In this document: piece by piece, positions 33,188 to 41,252 of the stretch
Layout of the letters: every line of letters begins with the position of its first letter
Position numbering within the stretch: position 1 is the stretch's first letter
IMG/VR virus record: IMGVR_UViG_3300020195_001430
Coordinates: 1-64,000 of that record
DNA: 64,000 bases
Direction: 5' to 3' (one strand)
Source: a virus
Program-made: the position numbers and the translations under genes
Notes under the pieces: generated by a model
What the model was told of the DNA's origin: nothing
Seen by the model: the letters and a program-made list of their open reading frames with translations, nothing else
Databases searched by the model: none

Positions 33188-33717
33188 TTACAATCCTAGT
33201 CGCTTACGACGAGGCCCGTGTGATGGGTCATGATGGTGGAATTCCTTGGAGGATCACTGAAGACTTCAAGCATTTCAAACGCATGACTCTGGGCAACCCT
33301 TGCATCATGGGCCGCAAGACATGGGATTCGCTTCCTGCAAACTACAAGCCTCTGCCAGACAGACCGAACATTGTTGTCACGAGGAACTCCGTTTTGCTGG
33401 AGAATGAGTGGTATCTCAAGCTGACAGCTTCAAAGAATACGGCTCCAACATTTTTTGAAGACAGTGTTGAAGAGGCCATTGATTTTGCCACTGTCGCTTG
33501 TCCTAGAAAAGAGATCTTCATTATTGGAGGTGCTCAAATCTACCAATATGTCATGGAGAAGAAATTGGCAGATAGAGTTGTGGCTTCCGAGATCAAAGGT
33601 GTTCATGAGGGAGATACATTCTTCCCAAACCTGCCGCTTGAAGGCATGGAACTTGTGAAGTCCCATAAGATTCTCCAAGAATTCGATGATTTTACAATCG
33701 TCGAATATGCTCTTTGA
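33184..33717 (+). CDS. folA: Dihydrofolate reductase
   Basis: 177 residues. ITILVAYDEARVMGHDGGIPW (start of the fold and the active-site loop), FKRMTLGNPCIMGRKTWDSLP, and FIIGGAQIYQYVM near residue 115 are the DHFR signatures. It regenerates THF consumed by ThyA. Slightly longer than E. coli FolA, with an insertion near residues 75-95. Confidence 0.92.
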   Translation: MITILVAYDEARVMGHDGGIPWRITEDFKHFKRMTLGNPCIMGRKTWDSLPANYKPLPDRPNIVVTRNSVLLENEWYLKLTASKNTAPTFFEDSVEEAIDFATVACPRKEIFIIGGAQIYQYVMEKKLADRVVASEIKGVHEGDTFFPNLPLEGMELVKSHKILQEFDDFTIVEYAL

Positions 33718-33740
33718 AAAGTTTGTGTTCTAAAACTTAG

Positions 33741-33776
33741 AAGCCGCTGGTTAGCTCCAGCGGCTTTTTTCGTTTT
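33741..33776 (+). terminator. Terminator of the thyA-folA unit
   Basis: Perfect 10-bp stem (33741-33750 with 33757-33766) followed by TTTTTT and a second T run. Confidence 0.9.
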
Positions 33777-33812
33777 TACACTCTCATAAGTTGCATTCAG
33801 AAAGGACTACAA

Positions 33813-35177
33813 ATGCAACTATTGAAAGAGTTCCTTCAAAAGAACAGAGAAAGAAAGCTTAAGATCCATTGTGTTGGCGATGCAATGATCGACGAATACT
33901 ATGACGTAAAAGTCAATCGTATAAGTCCAGAGTTCCCAATGCCAATCATGTGGTCTTCTAACAATTGGCCCATCAGGCGACCGGGCGGTGCCGCCAATGT
34001 TGCTTACCAATTCAGGCACTTCAATGTAGAGCCACTACTTGTCTGTTGGTGTGATGATCTTGGAAGAAGCGTTTTTACAGATCATCAGATTCGGTGGAGC
34101 CACGCTCTTGCTTCTGAATGTTGCACTCTGCCAGTCAAAAAGAGATTCTTAGATAATGGTGTTCAAGTTGTTAGGCATGATATTGAGACGCCTCTATGTG
34201 GATTAGATGAACATGTTGTTGATTTTGCCACAACTCAGATAACAACAATTATCCAAAAGACATTCAGACCAGATGTGGCCATATTATCTGACTACAATAA
34301 GGGTTTCTTCTCAAGTGAAGAGTATCGAGTGCTGGATTACTACAGAGATGTAACGACCATTGTAGACCCCAAGAAGGGTCCGCTGTCGAAATGGAAGGGA
34401 TGTACGATATTCAAGCTGAACGACAAGGAAGCTCTGGAGTTGTCTGGCAGGACGAATTGGAAAGAGCAAGCCAAGCAACTCCAAAATGAATTGGAGTGTG
34501 AAGCTGTTGTGATCACGTTTGGCGGCGATAGAGTGTCTGGTGTTTGGAACGGAGACTTCTTCAATTTCAAACCAGAACATTCTGTAGTTGTCGAAAGTGT
34601 TGTTGGAGCAGGAGATTGCTTTGCCGCTTTCTTCTCAATGGCAATTGGCCATGGATTCTGTGTGCCAGAGGCCGCAGAGATCGCTTGGTATGCAGGTTCC
34701 AACTACGTCAAGAACAGAAGAAACAGACCCATAGTCCCAGCCGAGTTGGACCCAACTGGAGTTGTAGATCCAGCCGATTTAGAGAACCGTGATTTCAAGT
34801 TGGTGTTCACAAATGGATGCTTCGACCTTCTGCATGAAGGGCACATCAAAACTTTGGAGTTCGCCAAGAGCAAAGGCGACAAGCTTGTTGTGGCGATCAA
34901 TTCAGATGACAGTGTGAAGAGGCTTAAAGGCGAAAATCGACCTATCAAATCACTCGATCAGCGGATGGCGGTGATGAGTGCTATGAAAGCGGTCGATTTT
35001 GTTGTGTCTTTTGATGAAGACACGCCATTGGAATTGATCAAAAGAATCAAGCCCGATGTTCTTGTCAAAGGACAAGACTATAAGGAAAGTGAAATTGTTG
35101 GAGCAGACTTAGTTTCAGAAGTGTATCGAGCACCAATTATTAAGGGCTTGAGCACCTCTGGATTCCTTAAGACTTAA
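33813..35177 (+). CDS. hldE: Bifunctional HldE-like heptose kinase/adenylyltransferase
   Basis: 454 residues. Residues 1-310 are a PfkB-type sugar kinase (RRPGGAANVAYQ, then VVGAGDCFAAFF with the catalytic GAGD). Residues 330-454 are a nucleotidyltransferase (FTNGCFDLLHEGHIKTL with the HxGH motif; NSDDSVKRLKG). This is the arrangement of HldE/RfaE, which makes ADP-heptose for LPS core. The protein is slightly shorter than E. coli HldE (477). It suggests that the phage alters or sustains heptose supply, matching the GT9-like gene at 42093. Confidence 0.9.
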   Translation: MQLLKEFLQKNRERKLKIHCVGDAMIDEYYDVKVNRISPEFPMPIMWSSNNWPIRRPGGAANVAYQFRHFNVEPLLVCWCDDLGRSVFTDHQIRWSHALASECCTLPVKKRFLDNGVQVVRHDIETPLCGLDEHVVDFATTQITTIIQKTFRPDVAILSDYNKGFFSSEEYRVLDYYRDVTTIVDPKKGPLSKWKGCTIFKLNDKEALELSGRTNWKEQAKQLQNELECEAVVITFGGDRVSGVWNGDFFNFKPEHSVVVESVVGAGDCFAAFFSMAIGHGFCVPEAAEIAWYAGSNYVKNRRNRPIVPAELDPTGVVDPADLENRDFKLVFTNGCFDLLHEGHIKTLEFAKSKGDKLVVAINSDDSVKRLKGENRPIKSLDQRMAVMSAMKAVDFVVSFDEDTPLELIKRIKPDVLVKGQDYKESEIVGADLVSEVYRAPIIKGLSTSGFLKT

Positions 35178-35349
35178 CGCTGCAAGTGCAGTTCTTGCAC
35201 TTGCATTCTCCGCAAACATTACCACAGCAGCACTTGCCGCCTTTGCTGCATTCGCAACCTGCTTTACAGCAATTGCAACAGTTGCAGTGGCATCCAACAA
35301 AACAAACACAAAGGGCAACGCCCAACACAAACGAAAGAAGATATTTCAT
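35167..35349 (-). CDS. Cys-rich lipoprotein-like peptide
   Basis: 60 residues. A signal segment (LLSFVLGVALCVCFVGC) ends in a lipobox-like Cys. The following 40 residues contain about 16 Cys, mostly as CxC, CC and CxxC, interspersed with Lys/Gly, like a metallothionein. It may bind metal or form disulfides in the periplasm. GAGG lies 6 bases before the ATG. It overlaps the hldE end by 11 bases. Confidence 0.7.
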   Translation of the reverse strand: MKYLLSFVLGVALCVCFVGCHCNCCNCCKAGCECSKGGKCCCGNVCGECKCKNCTCSVKS

Positions 35350-35379
35350 ATTAGACCTCAGTTAGAGTATCATATATCT

Positions 35380-35658
35380 ATGCGTAATAAACTCATAAAT
35401 AAAGTTGCCAAGAAGAAAGCCGAAGGCAAATGCTGCTTCTGTGAAGAAGAGGACTATGCTGTTCTTGATTGCCATAGAATAGTGCCCGGAGAAGAAGACG
35501 GCGAGTACACAGATTTCAATACGGTTGTTACTTGTGCTAATTGCCACAGGAAGGTTCATGACGGTCAAATAGTGATCGACAGGAAGTATTTCTCAACAAC
35601 TGGCCGCTGGGTTCTGCATTTCTGGCAAGACGGCGAAGAGAAATGGTTGCAGATTTGA
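35380..35658 (+). CDS. Small HNH-type protein
   Basis: 92 residues. CCFCEEEDYAVLDCHRIVPG and VTCANCHRKVHDG give CxxC, a core D-C-H in place of the usual D-H-H, and CxxCH-x3-H. It could be a compact HNH nuclease or a zinc protein. No Shine-Dalgarno is seen; ATATATCT precedes the ATG directly. Confidence 0.6.
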   Translation: MRNKLINKVAKKKAEGKCCFCEEEDYAVLDCHRIVPGEEDGEYTDFNTVVTCANCHRKVHDGQIVIDRKYFSTTGRWVLHFWQDGEEKWLQI

Positions 35659-35668
35659 TAAATAAGGT

Positions 35669-36001
35669 ATGAAATTCAAAACATGGTTCAAAGAAACGGT
35701 CATGAATTCTGCGGGGAACGACAACCAGCCCACGCAAACGAATCAGGCTACAGATCAAGCTGCCAAATCTATTATGGGCAGCAAGGGCTTTGCTCCTGTC
35801 CAAAGCCAGCTTACAGCATCAACTGGAAGCCCTAGTGCTCAAAGAAGTCAGTTGATCAATACTGTAACTAAGGATTTCAAGTCGATTGTGCCTCCACAAA
35901 TCGCTCCTTTGACATCTCCAGCCCCTGTGGCGTTCAACATTCAGAACTCACTGGGTTTGAAATTGGGCCTTCCAAAGCCACAATTCATGAAGAGGAAATA
36001 A
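35669..36001 (+). CDS. Putative internal head protein, MKFKTWF N-terminus
   Basis: 110 residues: MKFKTWFKETVMNS followed by Gln/Thr/Ser/Pro-rich, low-complexity sequence without a clear fold, ending in PKPQFMKRK. The N-terminal peptide is the shared motif. AAGGT lies before the ATG. Stop and next start overlap by one base. Confidence 0.6.
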   Translation: MKFKTWFKETVMNSAGNDNQPTQTNQATDQAAKSIMGSKGFAPVQSQLTASTGSPSAQRSQLINTVTKDFKSIVPPQIAPLTSPAPVAFNIQNSLGLKLGLPKPQFMKRK

Positions 36002-36237
36002 TGAGATTCAAAGAATTTTTACAGACAGAACTTAGTGGAATGTTCGGAGACATCAAGACTGCAAACGGAGAACTAGGTCTGTTCCAAAATCAAATAAAGG
36101 CTGCAAAACCTGTAAAAAACAAGGGAACAACAGTTGGAAGAATCATGTCAACTATGGTTAATCCTGTGATGCCAGCAAAGCCCACAAGTGGCATTGGTTA
36201 TAAGCAACCACAATCAATTCGATCTGTAATCAAATAA
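36001..36237 (+). CDS. Putative internal head protein, MRFKEFL N-terminus
   Basis: 78 residues: MRFKEFLQTELSGMF then basic, Lys/Pro/Gly-rich sequence with a second copy-like segment (LGLFQNQI). It shares the N-terminal peptide with its upstream neighbour and others. Confidence 0.6.
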   Translation: MRFKEFLQTELSGMFGDIKTANGELGLFQNQIKAAKPVKNKGTTVGRIMSTMVNPVMPAKPTSGIGYKQPQSIRSVIK

Positions 36238-36336
36238 TTTCTTAGAATACCTCTTGTGTTGATTTTCTTCTTTAGATATACTCGCTGATGTTATGGGTGG
36301 GTTCGACTCACTCTTCTTCTAAAAAAGGGGTTTTCT

Positions 36337-38424
36337 ATGGAGAACACATCAGTCTTAAAGAAATTCGCAGATCTGTATGATCGTCGTGAGTTTCTTGCTC
36401 TTAACGAAGAGATGTCCTTCGCAGAGTATCTGGAAAAGGTACGGTCGAAACCAAAGCTGGCCAGAAACTCATTTCAATATGTCTACGACATGATCATGGA
36501 GAAGGGCACTAGCACCTTCGAACGATACCGCAAGACATATACCCGGTATCACTTCTTCAACGACAACGAGGTTCCTATCTTCGGTCTCGAAGAAACTCTT
36601 CAGGATCTCGTGGATTTCATCCATGGTGCCGCTGGCAACTATGGAACAGAGCGTAGAGTTCTGTTGCTGCACGGTCCTGTAGGATCGTCCAAATCCACAA
36701 TCTGCCGTCGTCTCAAGAGAGGTCTTGAAACCTACTCTCGTTCTGAAGCCGGAGCGTGGTACACCTATAAGTGGGTGGGTCTCCCAACCGAAGCCGATGG
36801 TTTGAACCCGGCAGTTTTCACAGAGGCATCAGATGTGTCTCCGATGAACGAGAACCCTTTGAAGCTCATGCCAAAGAATATGCGTGATGAGTTCCTCAAA
36901 GAAGTCAATTCAGCAAATCACGAAATGTCCAGTGAAGAAGATCGTGAAAACATTTACAGGTTGATTTGTGATGGCGACTTGAACCCACGTTGCAAGTTGT
37001 TCATGAAGATGCTCTTGGAAAGATACAAGGGCGATTGGCTTCAGGTTGTCGAGAATCACATCGTTGTGATTCGCCGAGTCCACTCGGAAATCGACAGATG
37101 CGGCATCGGCACATTCCAGCCGAAGGATGAAAAGAACCAAGACAGCACCGAATTGACAGGTGACATCAACTTCCGTCACATCGGAAACTATGGTTCTGAC
37201 TCCGACCCACGAGCCTTCAACTTCGACGGCGAATTCGAAGTGGCTAACCGTGGCGTATGTGAATTCATCGAAATGTTGAAACTCGCCAATGAGTTCCTCT
37301 ACGATTTGCTCGGCGTTGCACAAGAACACCAGATCAAACCCAAGAAGTTCTCACAGATCGTGGTTGATGAATTCATCATCGCCCACACCAACAACCCTGA
37401 ATACGAGAAGCTCAAGAACAACCAGTTCATGGAAGCTCTTCGTGACAGAACAGTCAAGGTTGACGTGCCATACTTGACACGTTGGTCTGACGAAATCAAG
37501 GTGTTGGAGCAGGATTATGGTCCGGGCAAGATCAAGCAACACATCATGCCGCACACACTGGAAATCGCAGCACTCTTTGCTGTGCTCACCAGATTGCAGG
37601 ATGACCCAGACGGCAAGATGGACTTGCGTGACAAGGCCAAATTGTACGATGGACGCAGCTTGCCGGGATGGACAGAAGATTCTGTCAAGGAACTCCGAGA
37701 CAGATTCGTCGATGAAGGTCTGACCAGCGGTGTGTCTGCTCGATACACACAGAGCGGTATCTCCAACTGTTTGGCTCGACACAAGAAGTACGTCAACGTC
37801 TTCCATGTCATGAGCGAACTCAAGGAAGGTCTTGGAGCATCCTCGCTGATCAGCAAGGTTGAAGACAAGAAGAGATACGAATACTGTGCCGAGTTGGCCA
37901 TCAAGGAACTGGACGAAATTCTGAAGAATGAAGTTCAGCGTGCCCTTGTCTCTGACGAGAAGGCAATGGAACGTCTCTGCAACAAGTACATCGACAACGT
38001 GATCTCCTATGTGAACAACGAACGTATGATCAATCCAATCACGAACCAGCCGATGGAGCCGGACGAAAGGTTGATGAGAAGCATTGAAGAGAAGGCTGAC
38101 ATCCCAGAACAGGGTTGTGATGACTTCCGTCGTAGCTTGGCGGCGTTCATGGGAACTCAGAGCCGTCGTGGCAAGGAATTCAAGTGGGATTCCAACGAAG
38201 AACTCAAGAGGGCTATTGAGGCCAAAGTCTTCGAGGACATCAAGGACACCATCAAGTTGTCCACATTGACCAAAGAAGCTGCTGAGTTGGACAAGGATCT
38301 GCAAGAAAAAATCGACGCTATCAAGACTCGGTTGATCAAGCAGTATGGCTACAACATGCAGTCTGCCACAGACGTTCTGGATTACGTCAGTTCAATTTTT
38401 GCAAGAGGGGATATCTCTAAGTAG
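36337..38424 (+). CDS. prkA: PrkA/YeaG-family serine protein kinase
   Basis: 695 residues, the usual PrkA length being about 640-690. The AAA-type P-loop is GPVGSSKS at 113-120. The N-terminal region (MSFAEYLEKVRSKPKLARN.. QYVYDMI) and the long C-terminal kinase-like part are family-typical. PrkA is a stress-linked bacterial kinase/AAA protein encoded with YeaH and SpoVR, and both homologues lie downstream here. AAAAGGGG precedes the ATG. A strong terminator follows, so the phage trio is no longer one simple operon. Confidence 0.92.
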   Translation: MENTSVLKKFADLYDRREFLALNEEMSFAEYLEKVRSKPKLARNSFQYVYDMIMEKGTSTFERYRKTYTRYHFFNDNEVPIFGLEETLQDLVDFIHGAAGNYGTERRVLLLHGPVGSSKSTICRRLKRGLETYSRSEAGAWYTYKWVGLPTEADGLNPAVFTEASDVSPMNENPLKLMPKNMRDEFLKEVNSANHEMSSEEDRENIYRLICDGDLNPRCKLFMKMLLERYKGDWLQVVENHIVVIRRVHSEIDRCGIGTFQPKDEKNQDSTELTGDINFRHIGNYGSDSDPRAFNFDGEFEVANRGVCEFIEMLKLANEFLYDLLGVAQEHQIKPKKFSQIVVDEFIIAHTNNPEYEKLKNNQFMEALRDRTVKVDVPYLTRWSDEIKVLEQDYGPGKIKQHIMPHTLEIAALFAVLTRLQDDPDGKMDLRDKAKLYDGRSLPGWTEDSVKELRDRFVDEGLTSGVSARYTQSGISNCLARHKKYVNVFHVMSELKEGLGASSLISKVEDKKRYEYCAELAIKELDEILKNEVQRALVSDEKAMERLCNKYIDNVISYVNNERMINPITNQPMEPDERLMRSIEEKADIPEQGCDDFRRSLAAFMGTQSRRGKEFKWDSNEELKRAIEAKVFEDIKDTIKLSTLTKEAAELDKDLQEKIDAIKTRLIKQYGYNMQSATDVLDYVSSIFARGDISK

Positions 38425-38433
38425 CATAAGCAC

Positions 38434-38480
38434 TTACGTCAATTCTTACAGATTTCTGTAAGAATTGACGTAAAATTTTT
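38434..38480 (+). terminator. Terminator after prkA
   Basis: An 18-bp perfect stem (38434-38451 with 38456-38473), then AAATTTTT. The 3' arm forms part of a 24-base sequence repeated at 39477-39500. Confidence 0.85.
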
Positions 38481-38483
38481 CAT
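38460..38483 (+). repeat. 24-base direct repeat, left copy
   Basis: Identical to 39477-39500. The two copies bracket the HNH gene and a short RHH-like frame, as expected for an inserted cassette or a recombination junction. A TATAAT box at 38490-38495, with TTGACG 19 bases upstream inside the repeat, could drive the HNH gene. Confidence 0.8.
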
Positions 38484-38513
38484 ACATACTATAATGGTAG
38501 TATGGAGGTGAAT

Positions 38514-39374
38514 ATGAAGACTTGCTATCGTTGCAAAAGAGAATTGTTAGAAGATCAGTTTGGGAAGAACAAAAGCAAACCGGGCGGTTTGGCTGACGAG
38601 TGTAAAATCTGTAAAAGCGAGCTTTGTAAAGAATACCAGAGTCGCAATAAAGACGAGATCAAGATTAAGAAACACAAGTATTATCTTGAGAACAAAGAGC
38701 AGATCTCAGAGAAGACCAGTCAATACGCCAAAGATCATCGTGAGTGGCACAATGCAAAAGGAGCAAAAGCCAAGAATAAACTAAAATCAGAAGTGTTCGC
38801 AGTTTATTCTTGCGGTGATCCAAAATGTAAAAGTTGTAACGAGACAGACATTGGCGTTCTTACTATTGATCACATTACTGGAAATGGGTCCGATCACAGA
38901 AGAGAGATTTTTGGGAATAGCAAACGGTGTGGATATCCATTTTATCAGTGGCTCAAGAGAAACAGCTACCCAGAAGGATTTCAGGTTCTTTGCTACAACT
39001 GCCAATATCGTAAACGATTACATGAGATGAGATCTGAAGAACAGACGCATCTCAAAGAAGTTAGAGCGGCATACGCCAGATCAGTCAAAGTTGAGTGTCT
39101 TGAGAGTTATGGTAGTTGCAAATGTGAGTGTGGCGAAGATGATGTTGTTGTATTATCGCTCGATCATGTGAACAATAATGGTGCTGATCACAGAAAAGAA
39201 ACCGGAACAAGAGGATATAATTTTTATATTATGTTGAGGAAGACAGGGTTCCCAAATGATCCGCCATTACAAGTTTTGTGTATGAATTGCAATATTAGGA
39301 AAAGAAATGTCAAATATAAAGAAGGAAAAAACGGACAAACAAATGACGGTTATGGTTCAACCTTCGTTATTTGA
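38514..39374 (+). CDS. Homing endonuclease with two tandem HNH-like domains
   Basis: 286 residues from ATG 38514 behind GGAGGTG. An N-terminal zinc module (CYRCKREL..CKIC) is followed by two homologous halves: LTIDHITGNGSDHRREI..QVLCYNCQYRKR near residues 120-175, and LSLDHVNNNGADHRKET..QVLCMNCNIRKR near residues 215-270. Both keep the DH and the CxxC/Asn-type end of HNH. The tandem duplication is unusual. A 7-bp hairpin lies immediately upstream of its ribosome site. Confidence 0.8.
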   Translation: MKTCYRCKRELLEDQFGKNKSKPGGLADECKICKSELCKEYQSRNKDEIKIKKHKYYLENKEQISEKTSQYAKDHREWHNAKGAKAKNKLKSEVFAVYSCGDPKCKSCNETDIGVLTIDHITGNGSDHRREIFGNSKRCGYPFYQWLKRNSYPEGFQVLCYNCQYRKRLHEMRSEEQTHLKEVRAAYARSVKVECLESYGSCKCECGEDDVVVLSLDHVNNNGADHRKETGTRGYNFYIMLRKTGFPNDPPLQVLCMNCNIRKRNVKYKEGKNGQTNDGYGSTFVI

Positions 39375-39477
39375 GGTATTTGAGAAGAAGTGTCAGGAAG
39401 AACACAGGAATGTATCGGAAGTAGTTCGTGAATTGATATCGAAATATTCACAGGGCTGGAATCAGATCCCTAAATGA
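39343..39477 (+). CDS. Short ribbon-helix-helix-like frame
   Basis: 44 codons overlapping the end of the HNH gene in another frame. SLFEVFEKKCQEEHRNVSEV followed by VRELI has the strand-helix-helix pattern of CopG/Arc repressors, including the SEVVRE motif. No good ribosome site was seen, so it may be a relic or a coupled regulator of the cassette. Confidence 0.4.
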   Translation: MTVMVQPSLFEVFEKKCQEEHRNVSEVVRELISKYSQGWNQIPK

Positions 39478-39500
39478 AGAATTGACGTAAAATTTTTCAT
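39477..39500 (+). repeat. 24-base direct repeat, right copy
   Basis: Identical to 38460-38483; marks the right edge of the HNH cassette. Confidence 0.8.
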
Positions 39501-39505
39501 GCAGA

Positions 39506-39579
39506 GAAGACGATGTTGTCTTGATCATGTGAATGATGATTTAATATCCAAGTATGGTTTCAGTTTCCACAAGGTGTAA
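39506..39579 (+). pseudogene. HNH domain remnant
   Basis: The frame CCLDHVNDDLISKYGF resembles the LDHVNNNG core of the adjacent HNH gene, and the DNA is similar over about 35 bases. It has no start and ends at 39579, so it looks like leftover from a second copy. Confidence 0.45.
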
Positions 39580-39582
39580 TAT

Positions 39583-39816
39583 ATGAAAAATCAAGTAACA
39601 AATAAGACTCGAAGAAATACATTAGTTAAATTTAATTTTGAAGATTTGCCTGTAGAATATCACAGCCAATATCCATTTTGTAAGGAAGACATATTTCTGT
39701 TTTTGGGAGAAATCAAAAAAATGGATGGTCATTGCGTTGTAGCTACAAAGGATGGAAGAGTTATATGGGGCTACCATACAGATAATTTCATTGTTCTTTC
39801 AGATGATGAAATTTAA
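39583..39816 (+). CDS. Small conserved-looking phage protein, 77 aa
   Basis: 77 residues. The C-terminal half (FLGEIKKMDGHCVVATKDG then WGYHTDNFIVL) has the look of a small SH3-like barrel found in many phages. AAGGTG precedes the ATG. Function unknown. Confidence 0.65.
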   Translation: MKNQVTNKTRRNTLVKFNFEDLPVEYHSQYPFCKEDIFLFLGEIKKMDGHCVVATKDGRVIWGYHTDNFIVLSDDEI

Positions 39817-39880
39817 GAAATTAAAGGAATAAAAAATGCCTAACAGCATACATGGAGCATGGCGATTAATTGGCGATTAA

Positions 39881-40027
39881 TTGCAGATATTTACAGATTT
39901 ACAAAGACATGATAAAATCAAAGTAGACTGGTGTAAGTCAAATTTTTACAAACTCATTCAAATTAAATATAATGAGTTTGATTCAGTAGAAAAAATTATC
40001 TCAAAAGAGGTGTATTATCCCCAATAG
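39881..40027 (+). pseudogene. C-terminal fragment of a homing endonuclease
   Basis: 48 codons, no start. QRHDKIKVDWCKSNFYKLIQ followed by IKYNEFDSVEKII matches the usual end of a phage endonuclease family (D-x-I-K, WC, then a hydrophobic strand and an Asp-hydrophobic helix). An 11-base tandem duplication (39860-39870 and 39871-39881) lies at its truncated 5' side. Its last codons overlap the expected start of the YhbH-like gene. Confidence 0.5.
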
Positions 40028-41252
40028 AATCCAAGAAGACCACAAAAAATTCAGAGACGTAATTTCTGGCCGTACACGCCGGGAACTCAAGCGTCTGATC
40101 AAATCAGGATCAATCATTCGTCAACGCCCCAAGGGCGGCAAGATGACTGTCAGTATCCCGCAGATTGACATCCCGCACTTTCTATTCGGAGACACAGGCA
40201 AAGGTGTTGGCCGAGGTCCGGGAAAAGATGGCGATGTAATTGGTCGTGAGCCGCAGCCGGGCCAAGGCAGCAAGCCGGGGGATCAACCGGGTGAAGGTAT
40301 CAACATTTCTGTTGATATGGAAGATGTCCTGCGATTCATGCAGGAAGAGCTTCAACTTCCAAGGATGCGTCCAAAGCCGAATGAGACGTTTGAAGAAGTC
40401 AAAATCAAGTACAACGACATCTCGAAGAACGGCCCAGAGTCACTGCGACATACTCGCCGGACGATGAAAGAAGCCATCAAGAGAATGGCCACAACAGGAG
40501 ATCTGTATGATCCCAAGATCATTGCTGGCACTAGAAGTCCCGGCAAGTTGATCACTCCGATTAACTCAGACCGTCGTTACAGACAATATCAAGAGATCAA
40601 GATTCCAACATCCAATGCTGTTATCTTCTTCGCCAGAGACTGTTCTGGGTCGATGGATGACTACCGTTGCGACATCGTGTCTGATATGGCATGGTGGATC
40701 GACTGTTGGATTAGACGATTCTACAAGAAGGTAGATCGTTGTTACTTCGTGCATGACACCAGAGCTTGGGAAGTCAATGAAGAGGAATTCTACACTTACA
40801 GATTTGGTGGCGGAACACAGTGTTCTTCTGCGTTCAAGGCAATTGCTGAACAGTTGGAGAACAGATATCCTCCACACGCCTACAATGTGTATGTGTTCTA
40901 CTTCTCTGACGGCGACAACTGGGGCGGTGATAACGAAGAGATGTTGAAGACAATCAAGGAAGAACTTGGTCCAAACAAAGTGAACATGATCGGTATGTCA
41001 CAGGTTTGTTCTTGGAGATACGAAGACAGCGTTAAGCACTTCTTTGATCAAGCGATCAAGAGCGGCAAGCTGTCTGATTACATGAGAACGGCTTATGTTG
41101 GGCCAGAGGAATCAAAGGGCGACAGTAACTTCGGATTTGGAAACTGGGGCTATGCTCCAGATATGTCTGAAGAAGACAGAAACAGCCAAATCATCGAAGC
41201 CATCAAATCCTTGCTTGGCAAGGAAAGTGCCGCCATGTCGGAGGTCGCATGA
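40014..41252 (+). CDS. YhbH/YeaH-family (UPF0229) protein
   Basis: A PrkA-associated protein. Family-like N-terminal sequence (DHKKFRDVISGRTRRELKRL..RPKGGK) extends 43 codons upstream of the first ATG (40143) and can only begin at ATT 40014 or a neighbouring non-standard codon. The middle is Gly-rich (GVGRGPGKDGD). The C-terminal von Willebrand A-like domain has FARDCSGSMDD as a MIDAS-type motif and YFSDGDNWGG. It pairs functionally with PrkA and SpoVR in bacteria. The ATG-initiated form would be 369 residues. Confidence 0.82.
   Translation: MIPNRIQEDHKKFRDVISGRTRRELKRLIKSGSIIRQRPKGGKMTVSIPQIDIPHFLFGDTGKGVGRGPGKDGDVIGREPQPGQGSKPGDQPGEGINISVDMEDVLRFMQEELQLPRMRPKPNETFEEVKIKYNDISKNGPESLRHTRRTMKEAIKRMATTGDLYDPKIIAGTRSPGKLITPINSDRRYRQYQEIKIPTSNAVIFFARDCSGSMDDYRCDIVSDMAWWIDCWIRRFYKKVDRCYFVHDTRAWEVNEEEFYTYRFGGGTQCSSAFKAIAEQLENRYPPHAYNVYVFYFSDGDNWGGDNEEMLKTIKEELGPNKVNMIGMSQVCSWRYEDSVKHFFDQAIKSGKLSDYMRTAYVGPEESKGDSNFGFGNWGYAPDMSEEDRNSQIIEAIKSLLGKESAAMSEVA

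Noticed and set aside
35167-35349. CRISPR-like or simple repeat explanation for the Cys codon run
   Set aside because: Spacing of Cys codons is irregular and a clear signal peptide and ribosome site support a gene.
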